NCBI RefSeq assembly: GCF_032884065.1
Contig: NC_088875.1
Coordinates: 43,013,291-43,077,290 of the forward strand
Origin: Artemia franciscana
Lineage: Eukaryota > Arthropoda > Branchiopoda > Anostraca > Artemiidae
Length of the DNA: 64,000 nt
Direction of reading: 5' to 3'
Below, piece by piece: positions 23,693 to 34,720 of this stretch. Numbering within the stretch: the stretch's first letter is position 1; each line of letters begins with the position of its first letter. The notes below the pieces were generated by a model. That model was not told where the DNA came from and ran no database searches. It saw nothing but the letters and a program-made list of their open reading frames with translations. Made by a program: the position numbers and the translations under genes.

Positions 23693-24450
23693 CTAGCTGT
23701 TGGGGTGGTGCTTCGCGCCACCCAAACACCTAGTTGGTGGGGGCGCTTCGCCCCCCTCCCCTAAGCCCCCCCCCCGTGCGTGTAACTCGTTACGCGCCAT
23801 TGTAGTTGTGTACATATGTTTTTAACTACGTAAAACTTGCGAATATACAACATTCTTCGATGTCCCATTGTCTGTGCATATAAACAGATTGTCAGGTTTA
23901 CCGACTCTTGAACATGCAACATAAAATTGTCCATGGGAAAAACAATCCGTATTCAGATCTATACCTGATTATTCTAATGATTGCCATTGAGCTTTGTTGA
24001 TGGTGATTGCTAATCGAACATTCCCTGTGTCCCCCTCGTCATTTATATTCCCAGTATCCCGGTCGTCATTTGTGTCCCAGTGTCCCAGTCTGTAATTTCT
24101 CTTTGAGCGTCCCGGTCGTCATTTATATTCCCTGTGTCCCGGTATCCCGGTCGTCATTTGTGTCTCGGTCTGTAATTTATCTTTGAGTGTCCCGGTCTTC
24201 ATTTATATCTCTCGGTCGTTATTTGTGTCCCAGTGTCCCAGTCTGTAATTTCTCTTTGAGTGTCCCGGTCGTCATTTATGTTCCCTGTGTCCCGGTTTTT
24301 AGTTTTCTTTTTCTCCTTTATTTTTCAGTTTTTTTCATTTTTTTAGTTTTTTTGTAGTTTTTACCTTTTTTTTAGTTTTTTTTTAGTTTTTTTTTCTTTT
24401 TTAGTTTTTAGTTTTTTGCCTTTTTTTACATATAACACAAACAACTTATC
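23693..24450 (-). mobile_element. Helitron 3' fragment (minus strand)
   Basis: On the minus strand the element ends in CTAG (23693-23696) followed by T. It is preceded by a short GC-rich hairpin (GGTGGCGCGAAGCACCACC), the usual Helitron 3' signature. Upstream of that lies a Pif1-helicase C-terminal remnant, then an array of GGGACACxxxAATGACGACC units (24030-24300), then poly-T-rich spacer. The 5' part is missing. Confidence 0.82.
23829..24021 (-). pseudogene. Helitron helicase C-terminus remnant
   Basis: The minus strand reads INKAQWQSLE, a stop, then GIDLNTDCFSHGQFYVACSR and VGKPDNLFICTDNG. These are the last Pif1/RecD-type SF1 helicase motifs of Helitron Rep-Hel proteins (KAQGQS and FSHGQxYVACSR). 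The in-frame stop after SLE is also present in the 27.2-kb copy, so it was inherited from an already dead source element. Confidence 0.88.
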
Positions 24451-24651
24451 TATATATATATATATAAACTAGCTGTTGGGGTGGCACTTCGCGCCACCCC
24501 AACACCTAGTTGGTGGGGTGCTTCGCGCCCCCCAAGCCCCCCCGCGCGCGTAAGTCGTTACGCGCCATATTAGTTACGCGCCATTGTAGTTGTGTCCCTG
24601 TGTCCCACCTGTGAATAGAGATAGATATAAATATATGTTTTTAACTACGTA

Positions 24652-24799
24652 AAACATGCGAATATCCAACATTCTTCGCTGTCCCATTGTCTGTGCATAT
24701 AAATAGATTGTCAGGTTTACTGACTCTTGAACATGCAACATATAATTGTCCATGGGAAAAACAATCCGTATTCAGATCTATACCTCATTATTCTAATGA
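24652..24799 (-). pseudogene. Helitron helicase C-terminus remnant, second minus-strand copy
   Basis: The minus strand reads the same SHGQxYVACSR...LFICTDNG block as 23829-24021. It is cut off just upstream, where the GGGACAC array begins (24800). Confidence 0.85.
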
Positions 24800-25205
24800 T
24801 GTGTCCCTGTGTCCCGGTCGTCATTTATATTCCCTGTGTCCCGGTCGTCATTTGTGTCCCGGTGTCCTTGTTTGTAATTTCTCTTTGAGTGTCTCGGTCG
24901 TCATTTATATTCCCTGTGTCCCGGTGTCCCGGTCGTCATTTGTGTCCCGGTGTCCCGGTCTGTAATTTCTATTCGAACTATCCCTGTGTCCCGGTCGTCA
25001 TTTATATATCCCGCCTGTGCCCCCGGCGTCCCCGTTGTAGTTGTGTCCCTGTGTCCCGGTCGTCATTTATATGCCCTGTGTCCCGGTCGTGATTTGTGTC
25101 CGGGTGTCCCAGTCTGTAATTTCTCTTTGAGGTTCCCGGTCGTCACTTGTATTCCCTCTGTCTCGGTCGTCATTTGTGTCCCGGTCTGTAATTTCTCTTT
25201 GAGTG
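24800..25205 (-). repeat. GGGACAC/AATGACGACC minisatellite inside Helitron
   Basis: Tandem units of about 20-27 bases of the type GTGTCCCGGTCGTCATTT on the plus strand alternate between TTTGTGTCCC, TTATATTCCC and TCTGTAATTTCTCTTTGAG variants. Related arrays lie at 24030-24300, 26440-26515 and 26990-27195. ORFs here (24687-25219) are repeat translations. Confidence 0.85.
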
Positions 25206-25483
25206 TTTTTTCTTTTTAGTTTTTTTTTAGTTTTTTACCTTTTTTCTTTTTTCAGTTTTCTTTTTCTTCTTTATTTTTCAGCGTCACTATGAAGTACATA
25301 TCGACGAACCTTTGTTTTTTTAACTTAAATCTGGTAGGCATTGATGACCTTATCCAAGTCAAAATCCCAAACCCAATCATCATCGCTATCATTTTCAGTT
25401 TTGATATGTTTTGACTCTCGCTGTCCAGGTGGATTTTCATCTAACTGCGCGGCTTTGCGTTCTTTAGCCGCAAGCCTGTTTTC

Positions 25484-25780
25484 TTAGTGTTCTTGTGATT
25501 CCCCGGCACGCTTTCTTTTCATACTTTCTCTATCAGCTGCAAGCCTGTTTTCTTGCTGTTCTTGTGATTCCTCGGAACGCTTTCTTTTCTTACTTTCTCT
25601 ATCAGCAGCAAGTTTTTTGACATAAACTCTTTGAGCAGCTTCCTCGGCTCTTGCCATTGTAGGTTCTTCAGTCATTTTACAATTAAACATTTTTCCGTGA
25701 AAAAATGTCTTAAATACCGTTAATGACGTCACCGTCATAGCAAAAATGACGACAACTAACTTCATGACGTCAGTCGACAC
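25484..25780 (-). pseudogene. Helitron protein N-terminal fragment
   Basis: A 98-codon piece contains MTEEPTMARAEEAAQRVYVK and repeated ADRESKKRKRSEESQEQQ units, a basic coiled-coil-like leader typical of arthropod Helitron polyproteins. It stops where the Rep part should begin. Confidence 0.7.
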
Positions 25781-25876
25781 AGAAACATGACGTCACCTGA
25801 CAGACAGACACACAGACAGACAACTTATTTTTATATATATAGATATAGATAAGTTGTTTGTCTGTGGGTCTGTCGA

Positions 25877-26344
25877 GTGACGTCATGTCATCATGTCGTC
25901 ATGAAGTTAGTTGTCGTCATGTTTGTTATGACGATGACGTCATTAACAATATTTAAGAAAATTGTTCAAAGACAAATTTTTTATTGTAATAAGATCGTGG
26001 ACGGAAAAGTGTTTAATTATAAAATTACTGAAGAACCTACAATGGCAACAGCCGAGGAAGCTGCTCAAAGAGTCTATGCCAAAAAACTTGCGGCTGATAG
26101 GGAAAGTAAGAAAAGAAAGCGTGCCGAGGAATCACAAGAACAGCAAGAAAACAGGCTTGCGGCTAAAGAACGCAAAACCGCGCAGTTAGATGAAAATCCA
26201 CCTGGACAGCGAGAGTCAAGACATATCAAAACTGAAAATGATAGCGATGATGATTGGGTTTGGCATTTTGACTTGGATAAGGTCATCAATGCCTACCAGA
26301 TTTTAGTTAAAAAAAACAAAGGTTCGGCGATATGTATTTCATAG
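25877..26344 (+). pseudogene. Helitron protein N-terminal fragment (155 codons)
   Basis: It shares MTEEPTMA.AEEAAQRVY.K and AADRESKKRKRAEESQEQQE with 25484-25780 on the other strand. It continues to an acidic segment (ENDSDDDWVWHFDLDKV) and ends at a stop before any Rep or helicase motif. The mirrored counterpart of its tail is seen at 25270-25440 in the minus-strand element. Confidence 0.72.
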
Positions 26345-26491
26345 TGACGCTGAAAAATAAAGAAGAAAAAGAAAACTGAAAAAAGAAAAAAGGTAAAAAA
26401 CTAAAAAAAACTAAAAAGAAAAAACACTCAAAGAGAAATTACAGACTGGGATACCGGGACACAAATGACGACCGGGACACAGGGAATATAA

Positions 26492-26710
26492 ATGACGACC
26501 AGGACACAGGTATTTAAGAATATCGTTCAAAGACAAATTTTTAATTGTAAGAAGATCGTTGAAAGAGAAATTTCTAATTGTAAAATGACTGAAGAACCTA
26601 CAATGGCAACACCCGAGGAAGCTGCTCAAAACGAATGTATTCAAGCCGAAGTAGCTGAGTTGGTAAAGTGTTATGTTTCAGATTCTAGGTCCGAGAGGCT
26701 CCAGATTTGA
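26492..26710 (+). pseudogene. Second partial Helitron N-terminal copy
   Basis: The segment KMTEEPTMATPEEAAQ repeats the leader of 25877-26344 about 540 bases downstream within the same element. It then diverges (AELVKCYVSDSRSERLQ). This implies a nested or duplicated Helitron fragment. Confidence 0.6.
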
Positions 26711-27191
26711 ACCTTGGCTTTAGCATTAATACAAAAGAAGAAAAAAAACTAAAAAAGGTAAAAACTACAAAAAAAACTAAAAAAAAAATACTAAAAAAAC
26801 TAAAAAAACAAAAAAAAGGTAAAAAACTAAAAACTAAAAAAGAAAAAAAAGGTAAAAACTACAATAAAAACTAAAAAGAAAAAAACAATTAAAAACTAAT
26901 AAAAAAACTAAAAAAAAAATAAAAACTGAAAAAAAAAAAACTAAAAAAGGAAAAAAACTGAAAAATAAAGGAGAAAGAGAAAACTAAAAGCCGGGACACA
27001 GAGAGAAAACTAAATGACGACCAGGACACTCAAAGAGAAATTACAGACTGGGACACTGGGACACAAATAACGACCGGGACACAGGGAATATAAATGACGA
27101 ACGGGACGCTCAAAGAGAAATTACAGACTGGGACACTGGGACACAAATGACGACCGGGATACTGGGAATATAAATGACGACCGGGACACAG

Positions 27192-27401
27192 GGAATGTTC
27201 TATTAGCAATCATCATCAACAAAGCTCAAGGGCAATCATTAGAATAATGAGGTATAGATCTGAATACGGATTTTTTTTCCCATGGACAATTTTATGTTGC
27301 ATGTTCAAGAGTCGGTAAACCTGACAATCTATTTATATGCACAGACAATGGGACATCGAAGAATGTTGTATATTCGCAAGTTTTATGTAGTTAAAAACAT
27401 A
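27192..27401 (+). pseudogene. Helitron helicase C-terminus remnant, plus strand
   Basis: It reads INKAQGQSLE, two stops, then GIDLNTDFFSHGQFYVACSR and VGKPDNLFICTDNG, then KNVVYSQVL. These are the final Pif1-type helicase motifs. The KAQGQS motif is intact here, whereas the 23.9-kb copy has KAQWQS. The first stop is shared between copies. Confidence 0.9.
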
Positions 27402-27597
27402 TATATATATCTATAACGAAAAGAGAAATCTTTTCTCTTTTATCTATATTCACAGGTGAGACACAGGGACACAACTACAATGGCGCGTAACTAATATGGC
27501 GCGTAACGACTTACGCACGCTTGGGGGCTTGGGGGGGTGCGAAGCGCCCCCACCAACTAGGTGATGGGGTGGCGCGAAGCTCCACCGCAACAGCTAG

Positions 27598-28085
27598 TTT
27601 TTCTATATATAGATAGATGTCTAGAAACGCGTATTGAGGCGTGTGACAATTTTGACGAGTGTGGTCTGAACAAGGCCTATAAGCCTGGGAGGTACTTTAT
27701 CTAGCCAAGCATTTTGGAGGTTCTCAGCATCATTTGAGAGCCCACCCTCACTAAATGTAGTTTGAGAACGGGCTATGCCATGTCATGGATACAGCTATTC
27801 ATGCTGTGTATCAGCATGTATAAGTTAACACACAGAATAGATTATTCTTCTCCTCTGCCATTTGCGAAACAATCTTCTATGTTGGATCTTTTCTGCTGGA
27901 CGTTCACTTGAAGCTACTAAAAAAAGCCAAAATAAATTGATTTCGATATCGATATTTTCGGTCCAATATTCGATATGGATATTTGGTGCGATGTATCGAT
28001 ATATTGATATTGATATGCAATATCGCCCAACACTATGCTCTAGTGTCCCGCCAGCAGCGGAGAAAAAAAAGGTCAAATCACTAAG
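27598..28085. other. Non-coding
   Basis: A GATATTGATATCGA-type low-complexity tract lies at about 27940-28025 and accounts for the two overlapping ORFs at 27825-28266. Confidence 0.5.
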
Positions 28086-28238
28086 ATTGCATCCAGGGGA
28101 GTCTAGGGGGTTTGAACCCTCTCCTTCCCCCAAAGGAAACATTTGTCCAACTCATAAAAATGTAGCAAGTTCTTCATGCATTTTTTTAAAGTCTGTTTTT
28201 GCATCCCCCCCTCCCAAAAAAAAATCCTGGATGCGTTT
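28086..28238. mobile_element. Short TIR element (GCATCCAGG/CCTGGATGC)
   Basis: GCATCCAGG at 28089-28097 is mirrored by CCTGGATGC at 28226-28234, with pyrimidine/purine-rich inner flanks (AGGGGAGTCTAGGGGG versus CCCCCCCTCCC). It resembles 35842-36015, whose ends also contain ATCCAGG. No target duplication is seen. Confidence 0.4.
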
Positions 28239-31200
28239 GCATCAGTGCTACCCACGGATAAAGTGATTCCCCTGCTGTTCAAGCCAGGGGACTATAAGTT
28301 TACTGAAATGAGTTTTCAGCTACGGCAATTCCAATGAGGTAGGTCACTGTATTTTGATCTCACGCCATTTTTCAAGGGCTTTCAGGCTATTTTTTTAAAT
28401 TCCTTTAAATTTTTTTCCAAAATAACATTTAACTATTAAGATTAATTTAGAAAAGGCTTACCATTCCTGGATCAGGTAGATAAGACGAGTTAAAATTGGT
28501 TACTATGGGCCGAGGTTCGTTCCTTACTAAGTTGCCGATACCACTACTACCATGAACCTTGGGTGTGAAAATTTTCAAAAAAAAAATAGTTCAAGGCTAT
28601 TTACTTAATATTCTTAGAATATTTTTTTCATTTTTTTTAAACCTGAAACTATTTAAGACTGGCTTAGAAGCTTAGACTGCTTTTGATGTTTGCCGCGGGA
28701 GCTTCAACCTCGTAAAAGACAAACACAGCCCATAGTAGCCAAAAATAGCATTAAACCCCTTAAAACGGCATCAAAAAACAAAAAGGATACCATTAGAACT
28801 GCCTTGGCTGAAAATCCTATGCAAGAAACTTGCATTTGAACAACATTGAAAATCACTTTTATTGCATGGAAAGCGTCAATCTTTTGTATGGATCTAAACT
28901 CAAAACGTCCTGGACGTTATTTGGATCGCCATTGGTGTTGTGGCCATACTAAGATTTTAAAATTTATAGAAAATACGCAAACATATGGTTTTGCCTCCAC
29001 CTAAAAAAGTAAAATTTATGGAAATCAAATGAATTGTTTTTAGTCAGTATCTTCGATGTAACTATTAAAAAATAAGATTCACTATGAAAATATATTATTG
29101 ATTACTATTCTATTGATATCTAACTATTTTGACAACTGTAAAAAAAGGAAAAAAAAAGTTCCTTAAGAAAGACGGTTTTTGAAAGGTTCTTCCTCCTATC
29201 ATCTCTTCTTTTTTTCTAGTATTTTTCAGTTTTTTTTCCAGGCTTAGCCGGGTGATGGGCATAGTCCTCTAGTGGTCTCGTAAATATTGTCCCTGTTTTG
29301 ACACAAGTCCACGAATTTGCTTACAGTTTCCTCCTGGTCGAATTCAAAGCCAAAAAAGAACAAGGAAGTAATCCGTCTGAAATACCGAACTGTTGTTGAT
29401 AAAATGGGGTTAAATCGGTGTTAAAATCTTCTTTTTACGTATCAAAACAATAAATTTTCCTTATTCTATAAAGAAGAAGTCTTAAAAGAAAATCTTACAA
29501 ACCACGGTAATGTGTTGTATACTTATTCAGTAGGCTTAAAAATAAACTTTTGTTAGGCCAGTGTAATTTTTTCCATTTTTGCCTTTTTGGCGATTCATTT
29601 TAACTTTATTATAAACAGAATATTCCCTAATAATAAGAATTGAAAATGTGCCTCTCCTCATCTGTGAGGGCATACATTAAGCTCTCAGTTGTTTTCTGTC
29701 AATTTCATTTAGATAAATAAAACAATAACTGATTAAAATATATATTGAAAAAAGAATATAAAACCAACTAGCCTATATTCAAACATATAGCTCCCTTTCT
29801 CAAAAAGGTATGCTTTCACAGAAACTGCTAAAAAGACTTAGGGGAAATTTGCCGCCCAATACAACTAACATGATTTAATAGAAAGTTCCTATATGCGCCG
29901 CTTTAATTCATCTTTGGATTTCTTTTTATTTATTTTTTTTTATTTTTTTTATTTTATTTTTTTATTTTTTTAAGGATTTTCAAAAACAAGTTATTTTGAA
30001 TATTTCTAGTGACGTGAAAAACCGCCTATTTAAACCTACTTTAATATCTTTTGACACATTAAAACATATTTTAAATGTAGTCACGTTAAATCACATTTTA
30101 ATGTGCTATCGTTAAAAGACTCGTTTATTAATTTTGAAAAAAATCTTAATTTATGTAAAATATGTTAACCAGAACTCAATTAACCACTGATAAGCTTTTC
30201 TTGTAATTACGATATGAAGTTCAGTGCAAACATATACCGCAGATAATTGTTTTTGTCATTACAAAACACCAAAGCACAAAGGTAATCGCCTAACTCCGCA
30301 TTTATTTTCTTTCGTTTATTAGTGTTTTTTTCTCTAGTAGTTTTTTCTTTTGTTTTTTTATTGCTCCACTTGTGATTTTCTATTTAAAGTGGGCAATAAA
30401 ACATATTCATTCAATATATGGGGAAAATAAGAAATTTTGAGAAAAGTTATAAAAATATTTGGATTTCGCCAAGAATTAAGAGCCTGAAGGCTCCTTTGTT
30501 CATTTTTTCTACGGGATTATCCCAAATAAAACATATTATGCACGCAGTAAAATTTATATTAAATTAGAAATAGTCGTAAGACCTTGTCCCGCAAGGAGTG
30601 GGGTAGCTTGAAGTAAATATAACCTATGAACCTACATGCCTGTCTGAAAATCCTCGGGTGGATGTTTGCTTCGATGAATCGCCAGTTGCAGAAGTCACGC
30701 TTTTATAGGAATTTAACGGCTGGTGGAGGATGGAATATTTTTTCAAAATCTAAAAGGGGCAGATTGCTCTTTTATTGCGATTTTTTCAATTAAAATGCCA
30801 ACAAGACATTTTTCTCTGAAAATACCACCCAAAAAGATATTTTTCAAAATCTAGGGGGACTGAAAAAATAAAGGGAGCACGTGCCCTCTAATACCCTTTC
30901 CTTTGATGCCACTAAGTTGGTAGTAATGGTAGCAAAGTCTTAGCTTGCTGGTTTGACTTGTAGGCCATTGACTCTAACATAAGCTGCATTATAGACACAT
31001 TAATTTACAATTTACACGTGTATATCTATTTCAAAACTGACAAAACCATATACAAAATTGATACAAAAAACTTAAAAGGCTTATACAAACAAATAAATAA
31101 CCTTTAATTTACCGGCCTCTAAGCTTTTTAAAATAAAATTACTTATTACCCCTGAAACCGCCCTCTGAATTAGTCCCTGTGTAATGATTTCCAGTTTCTT

Positions 31201-31380
31201 TTTTTCATTGCAACTATTCAACAAACCCAAGAACGGATCTAGAGCAAAATCTTGGGGGGAGGCGAATGTGACAAGGGTGCCAGTAAGACAAATCTTGGGG
31301 GAGGTCCAATTTGACAAGGGCGTCAATAATTAACCAAATAAATAAATTTACATTATAAAAAGGGAAAAACAGAAACAACA
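28239..31380. other. Non-coding, AT-rich
   Basis: No gene is seen. GGTTACTATGGGCCGAGG at 28494 and the inverted CAGCCCATAGTAGCC at 28726 belong to a motif (CGGCCCATAGTAACC) also seen at 46630, 47602 and 62717. Poly-T low complexity lies at 29925-29975. Confidence 0.45.
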
Positions 31381-33010
31381 AACAGCAACCCGGCTCAATA
31401 GTAACCAAAACTCTAAAAAATGAAATTTTGATACCAATAGTTACATAAAAAAAAACCGCATTTTAATGCTGACTTTAAATATATAACTTTCATCAAGATT
31501 AGTCATACTTATCAAAAGTTACGAGCCTGAGAAAATTTGTCTCATTTTAGAAAATAGGGGAAAACACCCCCTAAAAGTCACACAATTTTAACGAAAATCA
31601 CACCATCAGATTCAGCGTATCAGAGAACCTTATTGTAGAAGTTACAAGCTCCTATCTACAAAAATGTGGAATTTCGCATTTCTTGCCAGAAGACAAATCA
31701 CGGATGCGTGTTTAATTGTTTTTTTTTGTTGTTTTTTTCCCATGGGTGATCGTATCGACCCAATAGTCCTAGAATGTCGCGAGAGGGCTCATTCTAACGG
31801 AAATTAAAAGTTCTAGTGCCCTTTTTAAGTGAACAAAAAAATTTCAGGGCACCTAGGCCCCCTCCCACGCTAATTTTTCCTCAAAGTCACCGGATCAAAA
31901 TTCTGTGATAGCCATTTTATTCACCATAGTCGAAAAACCTAATAACTATGTCTCTGGGGACGACTTACTCCCCCGCAGTCCCCGTGAGAGGGGTTGCAAG
32001 TTACAAACTTTGACGTGTGTTTACATATAGTAATGGTTACTGGGAAGTGTAGGGACGTCTTCAGGGATATTTTTTTTTGGTTTGGGAGGGAGAGTTGCGG
32101 TGGGGGGGTTACGTGGGAGGATCTTTCCATGGAAAAACTTCTCATGGGGGAATAGACTTTCAGTGATGGGGGCGAAGGATTTTATAGCGTTATTTAAAAA
32201 AAACAATGAAAAAATAAATATGAAAAGTTTTTTCTACTGAAAGTGAGGAGCAGCATTAAGACTTAAAACGAGCAGAAATTATTCCGCATATGAGAGGTTT
32301 ACCTCCTCGTAATACCTCGCTCTTTACGCTAAAGTATTTTTAGTAATTTCAACTATTTACTCTACGGCCTTTGTGATTCAAGGGTCATTCTTAAGGAATT
32401 GGGACAGAATTTAAGCTTTAGTGTAAAGAGCGAGGTATCGACGAGGGGTGAACTCCCTCATATACGCAATAAAACATACGGATGTAGAAGTTTGTTACGT
32501 AAGTTAATTCGTAAGTTGCGTATATTTTTTACCAATGAAAACGTTCATAAAAAAATTAAAAGTTATAGTTGCCTTTTTAAGTAACTAAAAAATTGGAAGG
32601 CAACTAGGCTTCCTCCCTCTCTCCTTTTTTCTCAAAATCTTCCGATTAAAACTATAAGAAAGCCATTTACCCAAAAAAAAACATTAATATTCAAATTTCG
32701 TTTTAATTATTTATGTGCGGAGAGCCAAGATCAAAACATGCATTAATTAAAAAACGTCCAGAAATTAAATAAAAAAAACAAGTTTTTTTTAATGAAAGTA
32801 AGGAGCGAAATTAAAACTTAAAACGAACAGAAATTACTCCGTTTATGTAAGGGGCTTTTCCTCCTCAACGTCCCGCTCTTTACGCTAAATTTTTACGTTT
32901 TTAAAAAGTAGAGTTGAGAGAAAGAGTCAAACTTTAGCGTAAAGACCGGGACGTTGAGGAGGAAAAGCCCCTTTCATATACGGAGTAATTTCTGTTCGTT
33001 TCGAGTTTTA
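31381..33010 (+). mobile_element. FB-family repeat, copy 3 (head truncated)
   Basis: It begins at AGCAACCCGGCTCAATAGTA, so the palindromic head is lost. The body is collinear with copy 1 (AGGGCACCTAGGCCCCCTCC near 31845, CAGTCCCCGTGAGAGGGG near 31976). The terminal hairpin (about 32763-33010) has arms with GTAAGGAGCGAAATTAAAAC, CTCCTCAACGTCCCGCTC and their inverses. ORFs at 31081-32584 are fragments of this non-coding repeat. Confidence 0.8.
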
Positions 33011-33255
33011 AGTTTTATGTTTTAAGTTTTATATTTAATTTCAAGAAGAATTTCACCTGCTATTCACCTGCTGGAAATTTCACTAGTTAATGGTATTTAT
33101 TAATTCTCGCCGCTTTTCCTCTTACAGACGCTTGTTTTATTTACATTTTAAATTTACCATTAAAAAAAAAAATTCAGTAAATCGCTGGCACTTAACATGA
33201 CTCTAATGGTTGGAACAAATTTGTCATGTACACCACCAAAAAACTGAGCTTCCTC

Positions 33256-33258
<3 letters not shown>

Positions 33259-33323
<65 letters not shown>
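33259..33323 (+). repeat. A65 homopolymer
   Basis: This is an uninterrupted run of 65 adenines about 250 bases after FB copy 3. There is no convincing SINE or LINE body directly before it. The length may be affected by sequencing error. Confidence 0.9.
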
Positions 33324-33326
<3 letters not shown>

Positions 33327-33814
33327 TTCAGTGTCTCAAATTGCAACTATTCACAATTGCACAAAGCTGTCAGTTTTATTTATACTTCAAGCTTAATAAA
33401 TTATTTATAATAATATAATTAAATCGCATCTGCTTAGCGTTTAATTTTTTTTTGGCCAAAATGATTTACATTAACTATTCCTTCATACCACAAAAAGAAA
33501 ACGAAATTTTGAAGAGGATGAAAAAGCTGGCTTGTTCTGATGTGTCCTTCACCTATACGTAAACCTTTTTCCAGTGGCTCCGATTGCCGGTAAATATTTA
33601 CATCTATGCAAAGCTTTCAGCAAAAAAATTAGTAAAGTCAAAATTTAGTAAAGTCACTTAAATCCAAAAAGGTGCATTTTAAAATTCCAACTCTAAGTTT
33701 TAAGTTATAAGTTTGCTAAGGGTCCATAAACATAAAAATCAAAACTATTCTGTCCCCACGACTCGTTTTAAGCCTATTCATTCCTGAAAAATGCCATTTT
33801 CTAACATTTTTTTT

Positions 33815-34720
33815 TGCTTGTTTCTAAATTGTGAATCTTTACGTGTGATACTCCAATTATGTCACTGCTGAAAGTTACTTCTTATTAAGTTATTTTACAC
33901 CTATTTAATTTTGGCCTTTTTTCTATTTTGTTTTATTTGTTTCAAAATCGCAAAGCTTTACGGGAAATACCCTAGTTACGTCAGAGCTGCCACTTTGAAC
34001 TATCAAAACAAAAAAGAAAAACAAATTTGTTGCATGCAACAAATTGTTTTTAGTCTCTAAAAATTCAAAAAAGGTTTTTAGTCTCTAAAAATTCAAATAT
34101 TAACAATCTATTGATCCCTAAGGACTACTAGATCTTCGAAGGAAAGTTACGTCTTATTAAGTTATTTTACCCCTAGTTAAGTTTGGCCTTTTTTCTATTT
34201 TGTTAAATTTGTTTCAAAATTGCAAAGCTTTACGGGAAATACCCTAGTTAGGTCAATACTGCCACTTTGAACTATCAAAATAAATAAGAAAAATAAATTT
34301 GTTGCATGCAACAAATTGTTTTTAGTCTCTAAAAAGTTCAAAAAAGGTTTTCAGTCTTTAAAAATTCAACCATTAACAATCTATTGATTCCTAAGGACTA
34401 CTAGATCTTCGAAGGAAAGTTACGTCTTATTATTTTACCCCTAGTTAATTTCGACCTTTTTTCTATTTTATTTTATTTGTTTCAAAATTGCAAAGCTTTA
34501 CGGGAAATATCCCAGTTACGTCAGTGCTACCACTTTGAACTATAAAAAAAAAAAAAAAATAAGAAAAACAAATTTGCTGCATGCAACAAATTGTTTTTAG
34601 TCTCTAAAAATTCAAACATTAACAATAGGTTGATTTCTAAGGACTACTAGATCTTCGAAGGAAAGATGCGCCTTCTTAAGTTATTTTACGCCAATTAATT
34701 CTGACTTTTTTTCTGATTTT
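33815..34720 (+). repeat. Satellite-like tandem repeat, ~265-bp unit, 3-4 diverged copies
   Basis: Unit landmarks recur with spacings of about 270, 266 and 253 bases. TTATTTTAC(C)CCTA is at ~33891, 34162, 34428 and 34681. AAAGCTTTACGGGAAATA is at ~33952, 34225 and 34494. The palindrome TTTGTTGCATGCAACAAA is at ~34026, 34300 and 34570 (with one change). CTACTAGATCTTCGAAGG closes each unit. It is non-coding. Confidence 0.85.

Larger units (their letters stand above)
24469..25843 (-). mobile_element. Internally deleted Helitron, minus strand, both ends present
   Basis: On the minus strand the 5' end is TCTATATATATAAAAATAAG (starting 25843), followed by GTTGTCTGTCTGTG repeats. The 3' end is a GGGTGGCGCGAAGTGCCACCCC-type hairpin and CTAG (24469-24472) followed by T. 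Between the ends are an N-terminal ORF piece (25484-25780), poly-T, a large GGGACAC-type array (24800-25200) and a helicase C-terminal remnant (24652-24799). The Rep core and most of the helicase are missing, so it is non-autonomous. It shares its 5' edge with the plus-strand element that follows. Confidence 0.85.
25844..27597 (+). mobile_element. Internally deleted Helitron, plus strand
   Basis: It begins at the 25843/25844 junction with a shortened 5' end (ATAAGTTGTTTGTCTGTGGG). It carries a 155-codon N-terminal ORF (25877-26344), a second partial N-terminal copy (26492-26710), a long A-rich tract (26735-26980), a GGGACAC array (26990-27195) and the helicase C-terminus (27192-27401). The 3' end has GGGTGGCGCGAAGCTCCACC and CTAG (27594-27597) followed by T. 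It is arranged 5'-to-5' with the minus-strand element 24469-25843. Confidence 0.85.

Noticed and set aside
24687-25219. Cys/Arg/Pro-rich repeated ORFs (CPGRHLCPG-type)
   Set aside because: They are repeat translations of the GGGACAC minisatellite inside Helitrons.
33259-33323. A65 run as the tail of a processed retrocopy
   Set aside because: The sequence before it shows no gene, SINE or LINE body and no flanking duplication was found.
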